A DNA stretch of 64,000 bases from Acidimicrobiaceae bacterium (GTDB lineage Bacteria > Actinomycetota > Acidimicrobiia > Acidimicrobiales > RAAP-2): the NCBI GenBank assembly GCA_003132165.1, contig PKWW01000033.1:99036-163035 (forward strand), read 5' to 3'. Shown in pieces: positions 27,068-35,563 of this stretch (positions are counted from its first letter, which is position 1; every line of letters starts with the position of its first letter). The notes under the pieces are model-generated. The model searched no databases and was not told the origin of the DNA. It saw nothing but the letters and a program-made list of their open reading frames with translations. Made by a program: the position numbers and the translations under genes.

Positions 27068-27484
27068 ATGTCCAGGATCCTCGGCATCGATCCGGGAACG
27101 AAGCGTTGCGGCATCGCCGTTACCAACACGGCGCGCACCATGGCTTTTCCCCGTCCCGCGATGGCGGCCGACGAGTCGTTCCTAAAGAAGCTGGCGGTGC
27201 TCGTCGACGAGGAGATGGTTGAAATGGTCGTGATTGGGCGCCCCGTCGCACTTTCGGGGAACCGGACCAAGAGCACAGAGGCCGCTGATGGGCTCTATAA
27301 CTCGATTGTGGCGACTTTGACGCACGTGACAGTCGTCCAGTGGGACGAGCGTCTAACGACGCTGGAGGCGCAGCGATCACTGTCTGGGGCTGGAATAAAG
27401 GCCAAGGACCACCGCGAACGCATCGACAGCGCGGCAGCGGTCATCATGCTGCAACACTATATAGATGGCCTTCATGCTGATTAA
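27068..27484 (+). CDS. ruvX: Putative pre-16S rRNA nuclease RuvX (YqgF)
   Basis: A 138-residue RNase H-fold protein implicated in 16S rRNA 5' maturation. GIDPGTKRCGIAVT, VVIGRPVALSGN, WDERLTTLEAQRSL and RIDSAAAVIMLQHYID hold the acidic active-site residues expected. It follows alaS by seven bases and overlaps mltG by 20 bases. Confidence 0.93.
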   Translation: MSRILGIDPGTKRCGIAVTNTARTMAFPRPAMAADESFLKKLAVLVDEEMVEMVVIGRPVALSGNRTKSTEAADGLYNSIVATLTHVTVVQWDERLTTLEAQRSLSGAGIKAKDHRERIDSAAAVIMLQHYIDGLHAD

Positions 27485-28475
27485 GCCGTTAGGTCGGATT
27501 CTCACTGGTCTGGTCGTGTTGTTCCTGCTCGGTGTTTTGTGGTTCGCCCTGCAGGTGTTCCCCGTCGGCGGCTCTGGACGCGAAGTGATCATCGACGTCA
27601 CCCCGGGTTCGTCGATTGCGACGATCGCGGGCCAATTGCACGAAAAGGGCGTGATCGCGTCACCGTTCGCCTTTCGCATCGACACGTTGATCTTCGGCGC
27701 GCCCACCGTCCAGTCGGGTACCTACGAACTGAAGCAGGGCTCCTCGTTCGCCGCGGTGAAGTCGATACTCGGCTCGTACCCCAACGTACGCGCGGTCGTC
27801 GTGCTGCCGGGGCTCACCTTGCACGAAGTCGCGCTCGACGTCGCGAGTGACACGAGTGGCACCTTCGGCGCCCGTTTCATGAGCGACGCGACCGCCGCCG
27901 CAACGCAGAGCCCCTTCAAGCCGGACGGTTCGCTCGAAGGACTGATCGGAGCGGGCACCTATATCATCCGCCCCAGTGAGACGGCGGGCGAACTGGTGAC
28001 GGCGATGACGAAGTCGTTCGTGAAAGAGGCATCCGCGTCGGGACTGACGCCCGCGACGACGCTGAACGGTCTGGACGCCTACCAACTCATCACCGCCGCG
28101 TCCATCGTGGAGAAGGAGGGCTACTACCCCTCCAACATGCCCAAGGTGGCTCGAGTGATCTTCAATCGTCTGGCCCAGGGCGGACGGCTCCAGATGGACT
28201 CGACGGTGCTCTACTACCTCGGCAAGGACGGGGGCGCGGTGACCCCGGCGATGTTGGCGCTCAACACTCCGTACAACACCTACATACAGATCGGTCTGAC
28301 GCCGACGCCCATCTGCACCGTGTCGTCCTACGCGTTGAACGCCGTGCTGCATGCGCCCAAGGGCACCTGGTACTACTTCACGCTCGTGAACAAGGACGGC
28401 ACCATGAGATTCTCGACGACCTGGGCCGAGCAACTCGCCGCCGAACGACTCGCGGCGTCGAGGGGAATCGGATGA
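27465..28475 (+). CDS. mltG: Endolytic murein transglycosylase MltG
   Basis: A 336-residue membrane-anchored enzyme that cleaves nascent glycan strands. An N-terminal hydrophobic helix (about 8-30) precedes the YceG domain, with the catalytic glutamate in ITAASIVEKEGYY, then VIFNRLAQGGRLQMDSTVLYYLG, TPYNTYIQIGLTPTPIC and YYFTLVNKDGTMRFSTTWAEQ. A second ATG three codons in (27474) could be used. It overlaps aroE by four bases (ATGA). Confidence 0.95.
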   Translation: MAFMLIKPLGRILTGLVVLFLLGVLWFALQVFPVGGSGREVIIDVTPGSSIATIAGQLHEKGVIASPFAFRIDTLIFGAPTVQSGTYELKQGSSFAAVKSILGSYPNVRAVVVLPGLTLHEVALDVASDTSGTFGARFMSDATAAATQSPFKPDGSLEGLIGAGTYIIRPSETAGELVTAMTKSFVKEASASGLTPATTLNGLDAYQLITAASIVEKEGYYPSNMPKVARVIFNRLAQGGRLQMDSTVLYYLGKDGGAVTPAMLALNTPYNTYIQIGLTPTPICTVSSYALNAVLHAPKGTWYYFTLVNKDGTMRFSTTWAEQLAAERLAASRGIG

Positions 28476-29251
28476 TCTGGCGCCTCGGGGTCGCGGGCTA
28501 TCCCATCGAGCATTCGATGTCGCCACAGCTCCACGAGGCGGGTCTGCGTATGGCCGGGCTCGAAGGGGACTCCACCCGTCTCGCGCTGAAGGCTGACGAA
28601 GTACCTCGATTGCGGTCGTTGCTCGGTACGACCTACGACGCTCTGTCGGTGACGATGCCACTGAAAGCTGCCGTCATCGGCATCTGTGACGAACTCGACG
28701 AGGTGGCGTCGCGCCTGGGCGTCGCCAACTCGTTGCTCTTCGATGGCGATCGGATACTGGGAGCGAATACTGACGGACAGGGTTTCGTCAACGCGCTCCA
28801 CGACGGATTCTCGACCGACGTCGCGGGCACGCACGCGGTGATACTCGGCGCCGGGGGCGCGGCCCTCGGCATCGTCGACGCACTGGTGCAGGCGGGCGTG
28901 GGTTCGGTGTCGATTCTCTCGCGCACGCCATCCAAGGCCGAGGAGCTGGCGAGCCGCTATGAGAACGTAGTCGCGTTCACCTCCGAGCTACGGCCAGTCG
29001 ACGTGATCGTGAACACCACTCCGGCGACGGCTCGAAGTGAGGCGACCGTCACGCCGGGCGTGCGTGCGTCGACGATCGCCATTGACATCACGTACGAGCC
29101 GCGCAGGTCGGCCTGGCTCGAACTCCACGAACGCCTGGGGTGTCCCAGCGCGAACGGACTCCCGATGTTGGCCCATCAGGCGGCGCTACAGATGACCTGG
29201 TGGTGGAAGGTCCCGATCGACGCTGCGAAATTGCTGGAGGTGATCGAGTGA
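28472..29251 (+). CDS. aroE: Shikimate dehydrogenase AroE
   Basis: A 259-residue NADP-linked enzyme reducing 3-dehydroshikimate. The substrate-binding start VAGYPIEHSMSPQLHEAG, the catalytic lysine in SVTMPLKAAV, the Asp in GANTDGQGF and the nucleotide loop LGAGGAALGI are visible. Length is a little short but complete. The TGA overlaps the following GTG (GTGA). Confidence 0.93.
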   Translation: MIWRLGVAGYPIEHSMSPQLHEAGLRMAGLEGDSTRLALKADEVPRLRSLLGTTYDALSVTMPLKAAVIGICDELDEVASRLGVANSLLFDGDRILGANTDGQGFVNALHDGFSTDVAGTHAVILGAGGAALGIVDALVQAGVGSVSILSRTPSKAEELASRYENVVAFTSELRPVDVIVNTTPATARSEATVTPGVRASTIAIDITYEPRRSAWLELHERLGCPSANGLPMLAHQAALQMTWWWKVPIDAAKLLEVIE

Positions 29252-30387
29252 CCGATACGCTGGCCGCCCTGTCGACACGCCTGCGCTCGAGGGACTCGAT
29301 GGATCACGGTCTGTTCTGGGCGCTGATCGCGCTCGGCGTGACCGGCGTGATCATGATCTACAGCGCGACGCGCCAGGCCCTCGTGAACGCCGGGTACAAC
29401 CCGCACTACTACCTCGAGCGCCAGGGTGCCTTTGTGGTGGCGGGCATCGTCGTCATGTACGTGATCTCGCGTCTCGACTACCGCCGGTTCGAGATCGCGG
29501 CGACCCCGCTCTACATCTGCTCATTGCTCGGGCTCGCGGGCGTGTTCGTGCTCGGACAGAGCGCCCTCGGTGCCCAGCGCTGGTACAACCTCGGTTTCGT
29601 GCAGATCCAGCCCAGTGAGTTCACGGTGCTGTTCATCATCCTGGCTGTCGCGACGTTCTGTCAGCGCCGTCCCGAAGGACTGACGATGCGCGACGTCACG
29701 CGCCTGCTCGTCATGGCGGGCGTGCCGTTGCTGCTCATTGTGAAACAACCCGATCTCGGTACGTCGATCATCATCGTGTTGTCGGTGGCGGCGATGATGG
29801 TGGTCGCCGGTGTGCCGCCCCGGTTCATGACGTTCCTCGCGGTCGCTGGCTCGTTGTCGGTGGCGGCGGCGGTCTACGGCGACCTCTTAAAGAAGTACCA
29901 GATCGACCGCTTCGTCGCGTTCCTCAACCAGAGTTCGAACAACCCGAACTTCATCAAGTTGAACTACGAGGTCAACAACGCCAAGAGCGCCATTGGATCG
30001 GGCGGCATCCACGGGGCGGGACTCTTTCGCGGACTCCAGACCGTGCTCGGTTACGTGCCCGAGCAGCGCACCGACTTCATCTTCACGGCGATTGGCGAGC
30101 AGTTGGGCTTCATTGGATCGGCGATCATCGTCTGCCTACTCGCCTACGTGGCGTACCGGATGTTCATGATCGGACGCAATGCGAAAGACACAATGGGACG
30201 ACTGCTGTGCCTCGGCATCTTCATCTTCTTCGCCTTCAGCTGCTTCGAGAACATCGGCATGACCATGGGAATGATGCCGGTGACGGGCATCCCGCTGCCA
30301 CTGCTCAGCTACGGTGGATCGGCGGCGATGGTCTTCTTCGCCGCTGGCGGAGCCGTGCTCTCGGTCTCACGTCGCACCGGCAATTAG
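29248..30387 (+). CDS. rodA: SEDS peptidoglycan glycosyltransferase, RodA type
   Basis: A 379-residue polytopic membrane protein polymerising lipid II with a class B PBP partner, which is not in the window. Many hydrophobic helices carry SEDS landmarks IQPSEF, VKQPDLGTS, GGIHGAGLFRGLQ, VPEQRTDFIFTAIGEQLGFIG and the C-terminal PVTGIPLPLLSYGGSA. I trim the longer open frame to GTG 29248, which overlaps the aroE stop by four bases. RodA is preferred over FtsW from overall motif style, not certainty. Confidence 0.88.
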   Translation: MTDTLAALSTRLRSRDSMDHGLFWALIALGVTGVIMIYSATRQALVNAGYNPHYYLERQGAFVVAGIVVMYVISRLDYRRFEIAATPLYICSLLGLAGVFVLGQSALGAQRWYNLGFVQIQPSEFTVLFIILAVATFCQRRPEGLTMRDVTRLLVMAGVPLLLIVKQPDLGTSIIIVLSVAAMMVVAGVPPRFMTFLAVAGSLSVAAAVYGDLLKKYQIDRFVAFLNQSSNNPNFIKLNYEVNNAKSAIGSGGIHGAGLFRGLQTVLGYVPEQRTDFIFTAIGEQLGFIGSAIIVCLLAYVAYRMFMIGRNAKDTMGRLLCLGIFIFFAFSCFENIGMTMGMMPVTGIPLPLLSYGGSAAMVFFAAGGAVLSVSRRTGN

Positions 30388-30390
30388 TCT
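30385..30390 (+). promoter_or_regulatory. Possible -10 box of the bifunctional-nuclease gene
   Basis: TAGTCT ends eight bases before ATG 30399 and five before an in-frame TTG. It overlaps the rodA stop. Spacing is close to, but not exactly, the 6-7 nt seen at other genes. Confidence 0.35.
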
Positions 30391-30398
30391 GGACTTTG

Positions 30399-30953
30399 AT
30401 GAGCGAATCGGATCCCACCCCTGAGAATGGCGCTTCGGCGCCCGAGGTGACGAGCGACGCCGCGCACGTCGACGAAGCCGGACTCGCGACTGAACCGGCT
30501 GCAACTGAACTGGCTGCGACTGAGTCCTTGGACGCTGACACCACTACGGTATTTCGCGTGGTGAGTGTCGAGTCGGTGGTGTTCGACCTCAGCGACCCCT
30601 CGCCCCAGGTGCACCTGATGGAGACCGGGGCGCCCTATCGGCACGTCAGCGTGCCTATTGCACTGCCCGAGGCGCAGGCGCTCGACGCGGCCATGTTCAA
30701 GGTGGCCGGTCGACGACCCTCGACCCACGAGCTGATGAGCTCGATCCTCGAGACACTGCGGGCGGACATTATCGCGGTTCGTATCGTGCGTTACGACCAA
30801 GGCGTGTTCTACGCCGAGCTCGACCTCATGACCGCGAAGGGTCGCGAGAAATTCGACTGTCGCTGCAGTGATGGGTTCATCCTCGCGCTGCGCCAAGCCG
30901 TGCCGGCGCCGATTCTCTGTGACGAGGTCGTGCTGGCCCACTTCTACGTCTGA
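30399..30953 (+). CDS. Bifunctional nuclease family (BFN, DUF151) protein
   Basis: A 184-residue protein. The first 55 residues are acidic and Ala/Thr/Glu-rich, with a small repeat (ATE, AATE), and look disordered. The BFN domain follows: VHLMETGAPYRHVSVPIALPEAQAL, RRPSTHELMSSIL, IVRYDQGVFYAEL and the terminal CSDGFILALRQAVPAPILCDEVV. Members have been reported as DNase/RNase in plants, but bacterial roles are unclear. ATG 30399 is chosen because the upstream frame only shadows rodA. It overlaps the convergent SEDS gene by 10 bases. Confidence 0.82.
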   Translation: MSESDPTPENGASAPEVTSDAAHVDEAGLATEPAATELAATESLDADTTTVFRVVSVESVVFDLSDPSPQVHLMETGAPYRHVSVPIALPEAQALDAAMFKVAGRRPSTHELMSSILETLRADIIAVRIVRYDQGVFYAELDLMTAKGREKFDCRCSDGFILALRQAVPAPILCDEVVLAHFYV

Positions 30954-32311
30954 GTGAACTGCACGGCAACGACCTCACCACCTCGACGTTCGATCGCGTT
31001 CTCATCGGAGATCCGCAGCAGTAGCGCGACGACGAGGTAATTGGCGAAGAGCGAACTACCGCCGTAGGCCATGAAGGGCAGAGTGATGCCGGTGTAGGGC
31101 AGGATGCGCAGCACGCCGGCCATGATGAAGAACGCCTGAAATCCCATCAGCGCCGAGAGCCCCACGGCGGCGAGGCGCACGTAATCCGTGTGTGCGCGCT
31201 GGGCAATGCGGAAACCCTCGCCGACGAATGCCGCGAAGAGGCAGAGCACCAAGATAATTCCAAGAAAACCCAACTCCTCACCGACGGCCGCGAAGATCAT
31301 GTCCGAAGTGATGTTGTAGACGGTTTTGCCAGATTGACCAAGACCGAGTCCGGTGCCAGTGACGCCACCGGCGGCGAGGGAGTACCAGCCGTACGCGATC
31401 TGGCAACTCCCACCCTTGGCGCACACTGTCCAGGGATCGAGCCAGATGCTCACGCGAGCGTGGACTTGGCTGAACAGGCTCGCGAGGACGAATGCGCTCC
31501 CGGCGAACAGCCCCATGCCCAGCACCACGTACGTCTTGAGGCCGGTCGTGACCCACAGCAGCGAGATGAACAACGCGAAGAGCAAGAGTGCGAAGCCGAT
31601 GTCGTTCTCGGCCCCGAGGATCGCCATGGCGAGCCCCCATGCGAAGAGAATCGGCAGCAGCGTCTTTGGCGGTACGATCAGTCGCCTTCCGAGGCGCTGG
31701 GTGGGCGCCGAGAGCAATTCTCGGTTGGACGCGAAGTACGACGCGAAGAAGAAGACGAGCAGGATCTTGGCGAACTCCACGGGCTGGAAGGTGATCGGTC
31801 CCACCTTCACCCACAGACGCGCGCCGTTGATGTCTTCACCGAAGTGCGGCACGAGCGGCAACAGCAACAAGCCGATCGCCACCACGAGGATCATGTATCG
31901 GTAGCGATCGAGGTCCTGGGTTCGTCGCACCACGATGAGCGTGGCGACGAGACCGACGGCGCTGAGCAGGAACCATAGCGCCTGGGTCCCCGCGAGCGGG
32001 GGGTCCCACCGGGCGATCTCGACGTAGCCAATGCCGTTGAGCAACGTGGCGATCGGCAGGAGCACTTGGGACGACCGTGGGGCGAATCGCCGGATGGCGA
32101 TGTGCATCATCAGTGAGATCGCGACGATCGAACCCAAGAAGACGGCGAGGCGGGCGGGCAGGTGACCGCTCGCGCCCAGCGAGGCCAGTGAGTAGAAGGC
32201 GCCGACGACGATCCACGCCAACAGCATCAGACCCAACTCGGTGGAACGTGTCGTCTTCGTGGCGGGCGTTTGACCGGCGCGAGGCAACTTGGTGCTTGCG
32301 TGTTTCGCCAC
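30944..32311 (-). CDS. SEDS family protein, FtsW/RodA type (second copy)
   Basis: A 455-residue polytopic membrane protein with about ten to twelve hydrophobic helices. SEDS landmarks include NGARLWVKVGPITFQPVEFAKI, GAENDIGFALLLF, AAGGVTGTGLGLGQSG, TSDMIFAAVGEELGFLG and YTGITLPFMAYGGSSL. The form resembles the long actinobacterial RodA/FtsW proteins. Which of the two SEDS genes serves elongation and which division cannot be settled by eye. It starts with GTG 6 nt after a TACTGT box and is divergent from ppk. Confidence 0.87.
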   Translation of the reverse strand: MAKHASTKLPRAGQTPATKTTRSTELGLMLLAWIVVGAFYSLASLGASGHLPARLAVFLGSIVAISLMMHIAIRRFAPRSSQVLLPIATLLNGIGYVEIARWDPPLAGTQALWFLLSAVGLVATLIVVRRTQDLDRYRYMILVVAIGLLLLPLVPHFGEDINGARLWVKVGPITFQPVEFAKILLVFFFASYFASNRELLSAPTQRLGRRLIVPPKTLLPILFAWGLAMAILGAENDIGFALLLFALFISLLWVTTGLKTYVVLGMGLFAGSAFVLASLFSQVHARVSIWLDPWTVCAKGGSCQIAYGWYSLAAGGVTGTGLGLGQSGKTVYNITSDMIFAAVGEELGFLGIILVLCLFAAFVGEGFRIAQRAHTDYVRLAAVGLSALMGFQAFFIMAGVLRILPYTGITLPFMAYGGSSLFANYLVVALLLRISDENAIERRGGEVVAVQFTQT

Positions 32312-32317
32312 GTTTCA

Positions 32318-32323
32318 ACAGTA
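32318..32323 (-). promoter_or_regulatory. -10 box of the second SEDS gene (leaderless architecture)
   Basis: On the minus strand TACTGT is followed by TGAAAC (six bases) and the GTG start, with no ribosome binding site. Confidence 0.55.
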
Positions 32324-32342
32324 GTCGTACGATGTTCCAAAG

Positions 32343-32348
32343 TACTTT
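32343..32348 (+). promoter_or_regulatory. Candidate -10 box of ppk
   Basis: TACTTT lies 27 bases before the ppk GTG, in the short divergent gap. A transcript starting near 32355 would carry GGAAAGAGA ahead of the GTG. Confidence 0.35.
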
Positions 32349-32375
32349 CATTGCAATGGAAAGAGAATTCGCAGC

Positions 32376-34445
32376 GTGGCCATAGATCTCCTCTCCTACG
32401 GACCCGAGAGGTTCTCCAGTCGTGAGTTGTCGCGGCTGGAATTCGGAGCGCGGTTGCTCGACCTCGCCGATGATGAGCGTCTGCCAATCCTCGAGCGATT
32501 CAAGTTCGTCGCCATCTTCGCGGACATGATCGACGAATTCTTTCAGGTGCGCGTCGTGAGCCTCGAAGATAAGGTCGCCGCCGGCGTGCAGACGCCGTCA
32601 GTCGACGGCGTGCGTCCACGCCAACAGCTCGCCGCGATCCGCGAGCGTGTTCTGTCGCTCGTCGAGCGCCAAGACCGCCTGGTACTCGATTCACTACTGC
32701 CCGAACTCGCGTCGAAGGGTATCGAGGTGGTGCACTACCGCGACCTCGACGAGAACGAGCAGTCGAGCCTCACTAAGTATTTCGATGAGAACGTGTATCC
32801 GGTTCTCACGCCGTTGGCCGTCGACCCCGGGCACCCTTTCCCGATGATCTCGAATCTCTCGCTCAACATCGCCGTCACCGTGCTCGACGAGACGACTGGC
32901 GAGGAACGCAGCGCGCGCGTGAAGGTGCCCAACTCGTTGCCGCGATTCCTCCAGGTGGGTGAGAATCGATGGTGTCTGCTCGAAGACCTGATCATGGCCA
33001 ACCTTGGTCGCTTGTTCCCCGGGATGACCATTGGCCGCGCCGATCTCTTTCGCGTCACGCGAAACGCCGACCTTTCGCTCGAAGAGGACGAGGCCGATGA
33101 CCTGCTCGTGGCTCTCGAGGTGGAACTACGGCGCCGTCGCTTCGGTGAGGCGCTGCGCGTCGAGATTCAAAGCGGGATGTCCAAGGGTTTCCTCGAGCTG
33201 CTGGTCGACCAGCTCGAACTGGACAGATCAAACGTCTACGTCACCGACGCGCCGCTGGGCCTGCACGATCTGTGGAGTCTGTACGCAATCGACCGGCCCG
33301 AATTGAAGGGTGAGGGCTGGTCCCCGCTGACCCCGAAGCGACTGCTCGACGGCGACCACGTGGGCGACATCTTCGCCGCGATTCGCGAAGAGGATATCCT
33401 CCTGCACCACCCCTACGAGTCGTTCACCGACTCGGTCGAGATGTTTATCGCGCAGGCGGCGAACGATCCCAGAGTCGTCGGTATCAAGCAGACGCTGTAC
33501 CGAACGTCCGGTGATTCGCCAATCGTCGCTTCGCTCATCCAGGCCGCCGAGCGTGGCAAGCAGGTAGTGGCGCTCGTGGAGTTGAAAGCCCGCTTCGATG
33601 AGGCGGCGAATATCGAGTGGGCCAAGGCCCTCGAAGACGCAGGGGTCCACGTCGTGTACGGGATCGTGGGCCTGAAGACTCACTCCAAGACTGCACTCGT
33701 CGTTCGCAGCGAAGGCGATACGACGGTTCGTTACGCCCATATCGCGACGGGCAACTACAACTCCAAGACTGCCCGCAACTACGAGGATTTCGGACTCCTG
33801 ACGTGTGACCCCGAGATCACCCATGACGTGGGTGAATTGTTCAACTTCCTTACTGGGTTCGCACGCCACGGCAACTACGAGAAGATCATCGTGAGCCCGA
33901 CCAACACCAGATCACGCATGGTCGAGTTGATCAACCGCCAGCGCGACCTCGGGCGAGAGGGAAGAATCGCCATCAAAGTGAATGGCCTCACCGACCCGAC
34001 GATCATCGATGCGCTCTACGACGCGAGCGCCGCGGGTGTGGACATCCGCCTCGAAGTGCGCACGCTCTGTTGTCTTCGCCCGGGCGTGAGCGGACTGTCC
34101 GAGAACATCACCGTGCACAGCCTCGTGGGCGAGTTCCTCGAGCATTCGAGGATCTTCATCTTCGGCGAGACCGGTGGCCGCGACTTCTCGATGTACATGG
34201 GCTCGGCAGATCTCATGGAGCGCAATCTCGATCGTCGCGTCGAGGTGCTCGTTCCGATTGAGGTCCCTTCGCTGCAACGGGAGCTCCTCGAGGCGTTTGA
34301 GATTACGTGGCGTGACGACATGTTCACTTGGGCGCTCGGGACCGATCGACGATGGCGCCGCCTTCAGCCCGTGAACAATTTCTCGGCCCAGGCCGAATTC
34401 AAGCGTCTGGAGCAGAGCCGCTCTCGGTCGCTGGCGCAGTTGTAG
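32376..34445 (+). CDS. ppk: Polyphosphate kinase PPK1
   Basis: A 689-residue enzyme that reversibly makes polyphosphate from ATP. The N-terminal ELSRLEFGARLLDLADDERLPILERFKFVAIFADMIDEFF, head domain, and the catalytic domains with KQTLYRTSGDSPIV, the autophosphorylated histidine in GLKTHSKTALVV and TGNYNSKTARNYEDFGLLT are all present. Length is standard. The last 47 bases run antisense to the end of the convergent YbhN-type gene. Confidence 0.96.
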   Translation: MAIDLLSYGPERFSSRELSRLEFGARLLDLADDERLPILERFKFVAIFADMIDEFFQVRVVSLEDKVAAGVQTPSVDGVRPRQQLAAIRERVLSLVERQDRLVLDSLLPELASKGIEVVHYRDLDENEQSSLTKYFDENVYPVLTPLAVDPGHPFPMISNLSLNIAVTVLDETTGEERSARVKVPNSLPRFLQVGENRWCLLEDLIMANLGRLFPGMTIGRADLFRVTRNADLSLEEDEADDLLVALEVELRRRRFGEALRVEIQSGMSKGFLELLVDQLELDRSNVYVTDAPLGLHDLWSLYAIDRPELKGEGWSPLTPKRLLDGDHVGDIFAAIREEDILLHHPYESFTDSVEMFIAQAANDPRVVGIKQTLYRTSGDSPIVASLIQAAERGKQVVALVELKARFDEAANIEWAKALEDAGVHVVYGIVGLKTHSKTALVVRSEGDTTVRYAHIATGNYNSKTARNYEDFGLLTCDPEITHDVGELFNFLTGFARHGNYEKIIVSPTNTRSRMVELINRQRDLGREGRIAIKVNGLTDPTIIDALYDASAAGVDIRLEVRTLCCLRPGVSGLSENITVHSLVGEFLEHSRIFIFGETGGRDFSMYMGSADLMERNLDRRVEVLVPIEVPSLQRELLEAFEITWRDDMFTWALGTDRRWRRLQPVNNFSAQAEFKRLEQSRSRSLAQL

Positions 34446-35457
34446 AACTGTTGCGGCGCCACTGGAGACTCGCGTAGGCGGCGCCACCGATGGGGATCGG
34501 TATCCAGAAGTTCACGAGACGATAGGCAAGCACGGCGAGGATGGCCTGGCTGTGGGGGACTCCGAAACCAACGAGTGTCGGGATGAGGACTCCTTCGATG
34601 ACGCCGAGTCCCGCGGGCGTGATGGGAATCGCCGCGAGGATGTTCGCGAGGCCGTAGGCGACGAGTAGGTCAATGGGCGAGATCGTGTGGCCGAAGGCCC
34701 AGATGAACACCCAAAGGCACGTCGCGTCAAAGATCCAGTTGAGCCCGGCCCATGTGAAGGCCCACCAGAGCGTGCGTCGATTGTTGATCAGCAGGGTAAT
34801 GCGCTCGGCGACCTTGCCGAGTAGCGCCGAGATCCGGTCGGGATTGAGGGCGGGGATTCTCTTCGCGGCGACGCGCACCCAGTTGTCAGCGTGCCGCTGA
34901 CCCCTCGTGATCAGGAGAATCGTACCGAAGAACGCCAGCATGAGGAACACGCCGGCCAGTGCAGCGAAACCGTAGGCGGGATTGAAGCCACGAAGCGGGA
35001 TTGAGATCACCAGCGCCAGCCAGAAGATGATGTTGAGTACCACCGCCGATCCGGCTCCCTGGGCGGCGAGACCGAAGGCGTTGGTTTCCTTCGGCACCCC
35101 GAGCTCGTTGAAGATCCGATAGGAGAGTGCGCCCGCGGGTGCGGTCCCCCCCGGCACGACGTGGCTGATAGCGAGTCCGGCGAGGTTGACGCGCAGCGTG
35201 TTGTAGCGACTCGGGGCGTGAGGAAAGAGCACGGTCCTCGTGAGCTCGACGTACGAGTAGATCGCCGCCACCTCGAAGAGCACGGCGAGGATGACGACGA
35301 ACGGGTTCAGCGCGGCGAGCAGCTGCAGCGAACGTCGGGCCGAGGAGAACTGGGGGAGCACGAGGTACCCGAAGACGAAGACCAGACAACCCGTGCTGAG
35401 GATGATGCGGATTTCGCGAGGCATCGCGAAGCGCTTCTTAGCGGCGGCGGCAGACAT
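34399..35457 (-). CDS. YbhN/UPF0104 family (LPG synthase-type) integral membrane protein
   Basis: A 352-residue membrane protein with about eight helices and the conserved VNLAGLAISHVVPGGTAPAGALSYRIF region, followed by GLAQG-type glycines and AIPITPAGLGVIEG near the C-terminus. The family covers the flippase half of lysylphosphatidylglycerol synthases and lipid-linked sugar transporters; no aminoacyl-transferase domain is fused here. Substrate is unknown. Before the IS607 insertion, its 5' end faced the polyprenol-phosphate mannosyltransferase gene as a divergent pair, which hints at a lipid-linked sugar role (inference). The C-terminus overlaps ppk by 47 bases. Confidence 0.8.
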   Translation of the reverse strand: MSAAAAKKRFAMPREIRIILSTGCLVFVFGYLVLPQFSSARRSLQLLAALNPFVVILAVLFEVAAIYSYVELTRTVLFPHAPSRYNTLRVNLAGLAISHVVPGGTAPAGALSYRIFNELGVPKETNAFGLAAQGAGSAVVLNIIFWLALVISIPLRGFNPAYGFAALAGVFLMLAFFGTILLITRGQRHADNWVRVAAKRIPALNPDRISALLGKVAERITLLINNRRTLWWAFTWAGLNWIFDATCLWVFIWAFGHTISPIDLLVAYGLANILAAIPITPAGLGVIEGVLIPTLVGFGVPHSQAILAVLAYRLVNFWIPIPIGGAAYASLQWRRNSSTTAPATESGSAPDA

Positions 35458-35531
35458 AAGAGTTCTTTAAACGTGTCACTTTCTGGTCACCGTACGGACA
35501 TTGCGACCTTCGCAGTCTAGGGTTGCCAACT

Positions 35532-35542
35532 GGTGTTACACC
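35532..35542. repeat. Inverted repeat inside the IS607 left end
   Basis: GGTGTTACACC is a perfect 5-bp inverted repeat around one base, 10 bases inside the proposed left boundary, in a position suitable for transposase binding. Confidence 0.4.
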
Positions 35543-35563
35543 TCAGCGCAAGACTACGAAGCA

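Noticed and set aside
35501..35563. Upstream extension of the tnpA frame from ATG 35501
   Set aside because: It crosses the proposed left end of the element and adds residues unlike the family; the helix-turn-helix begins at MNLSDW.
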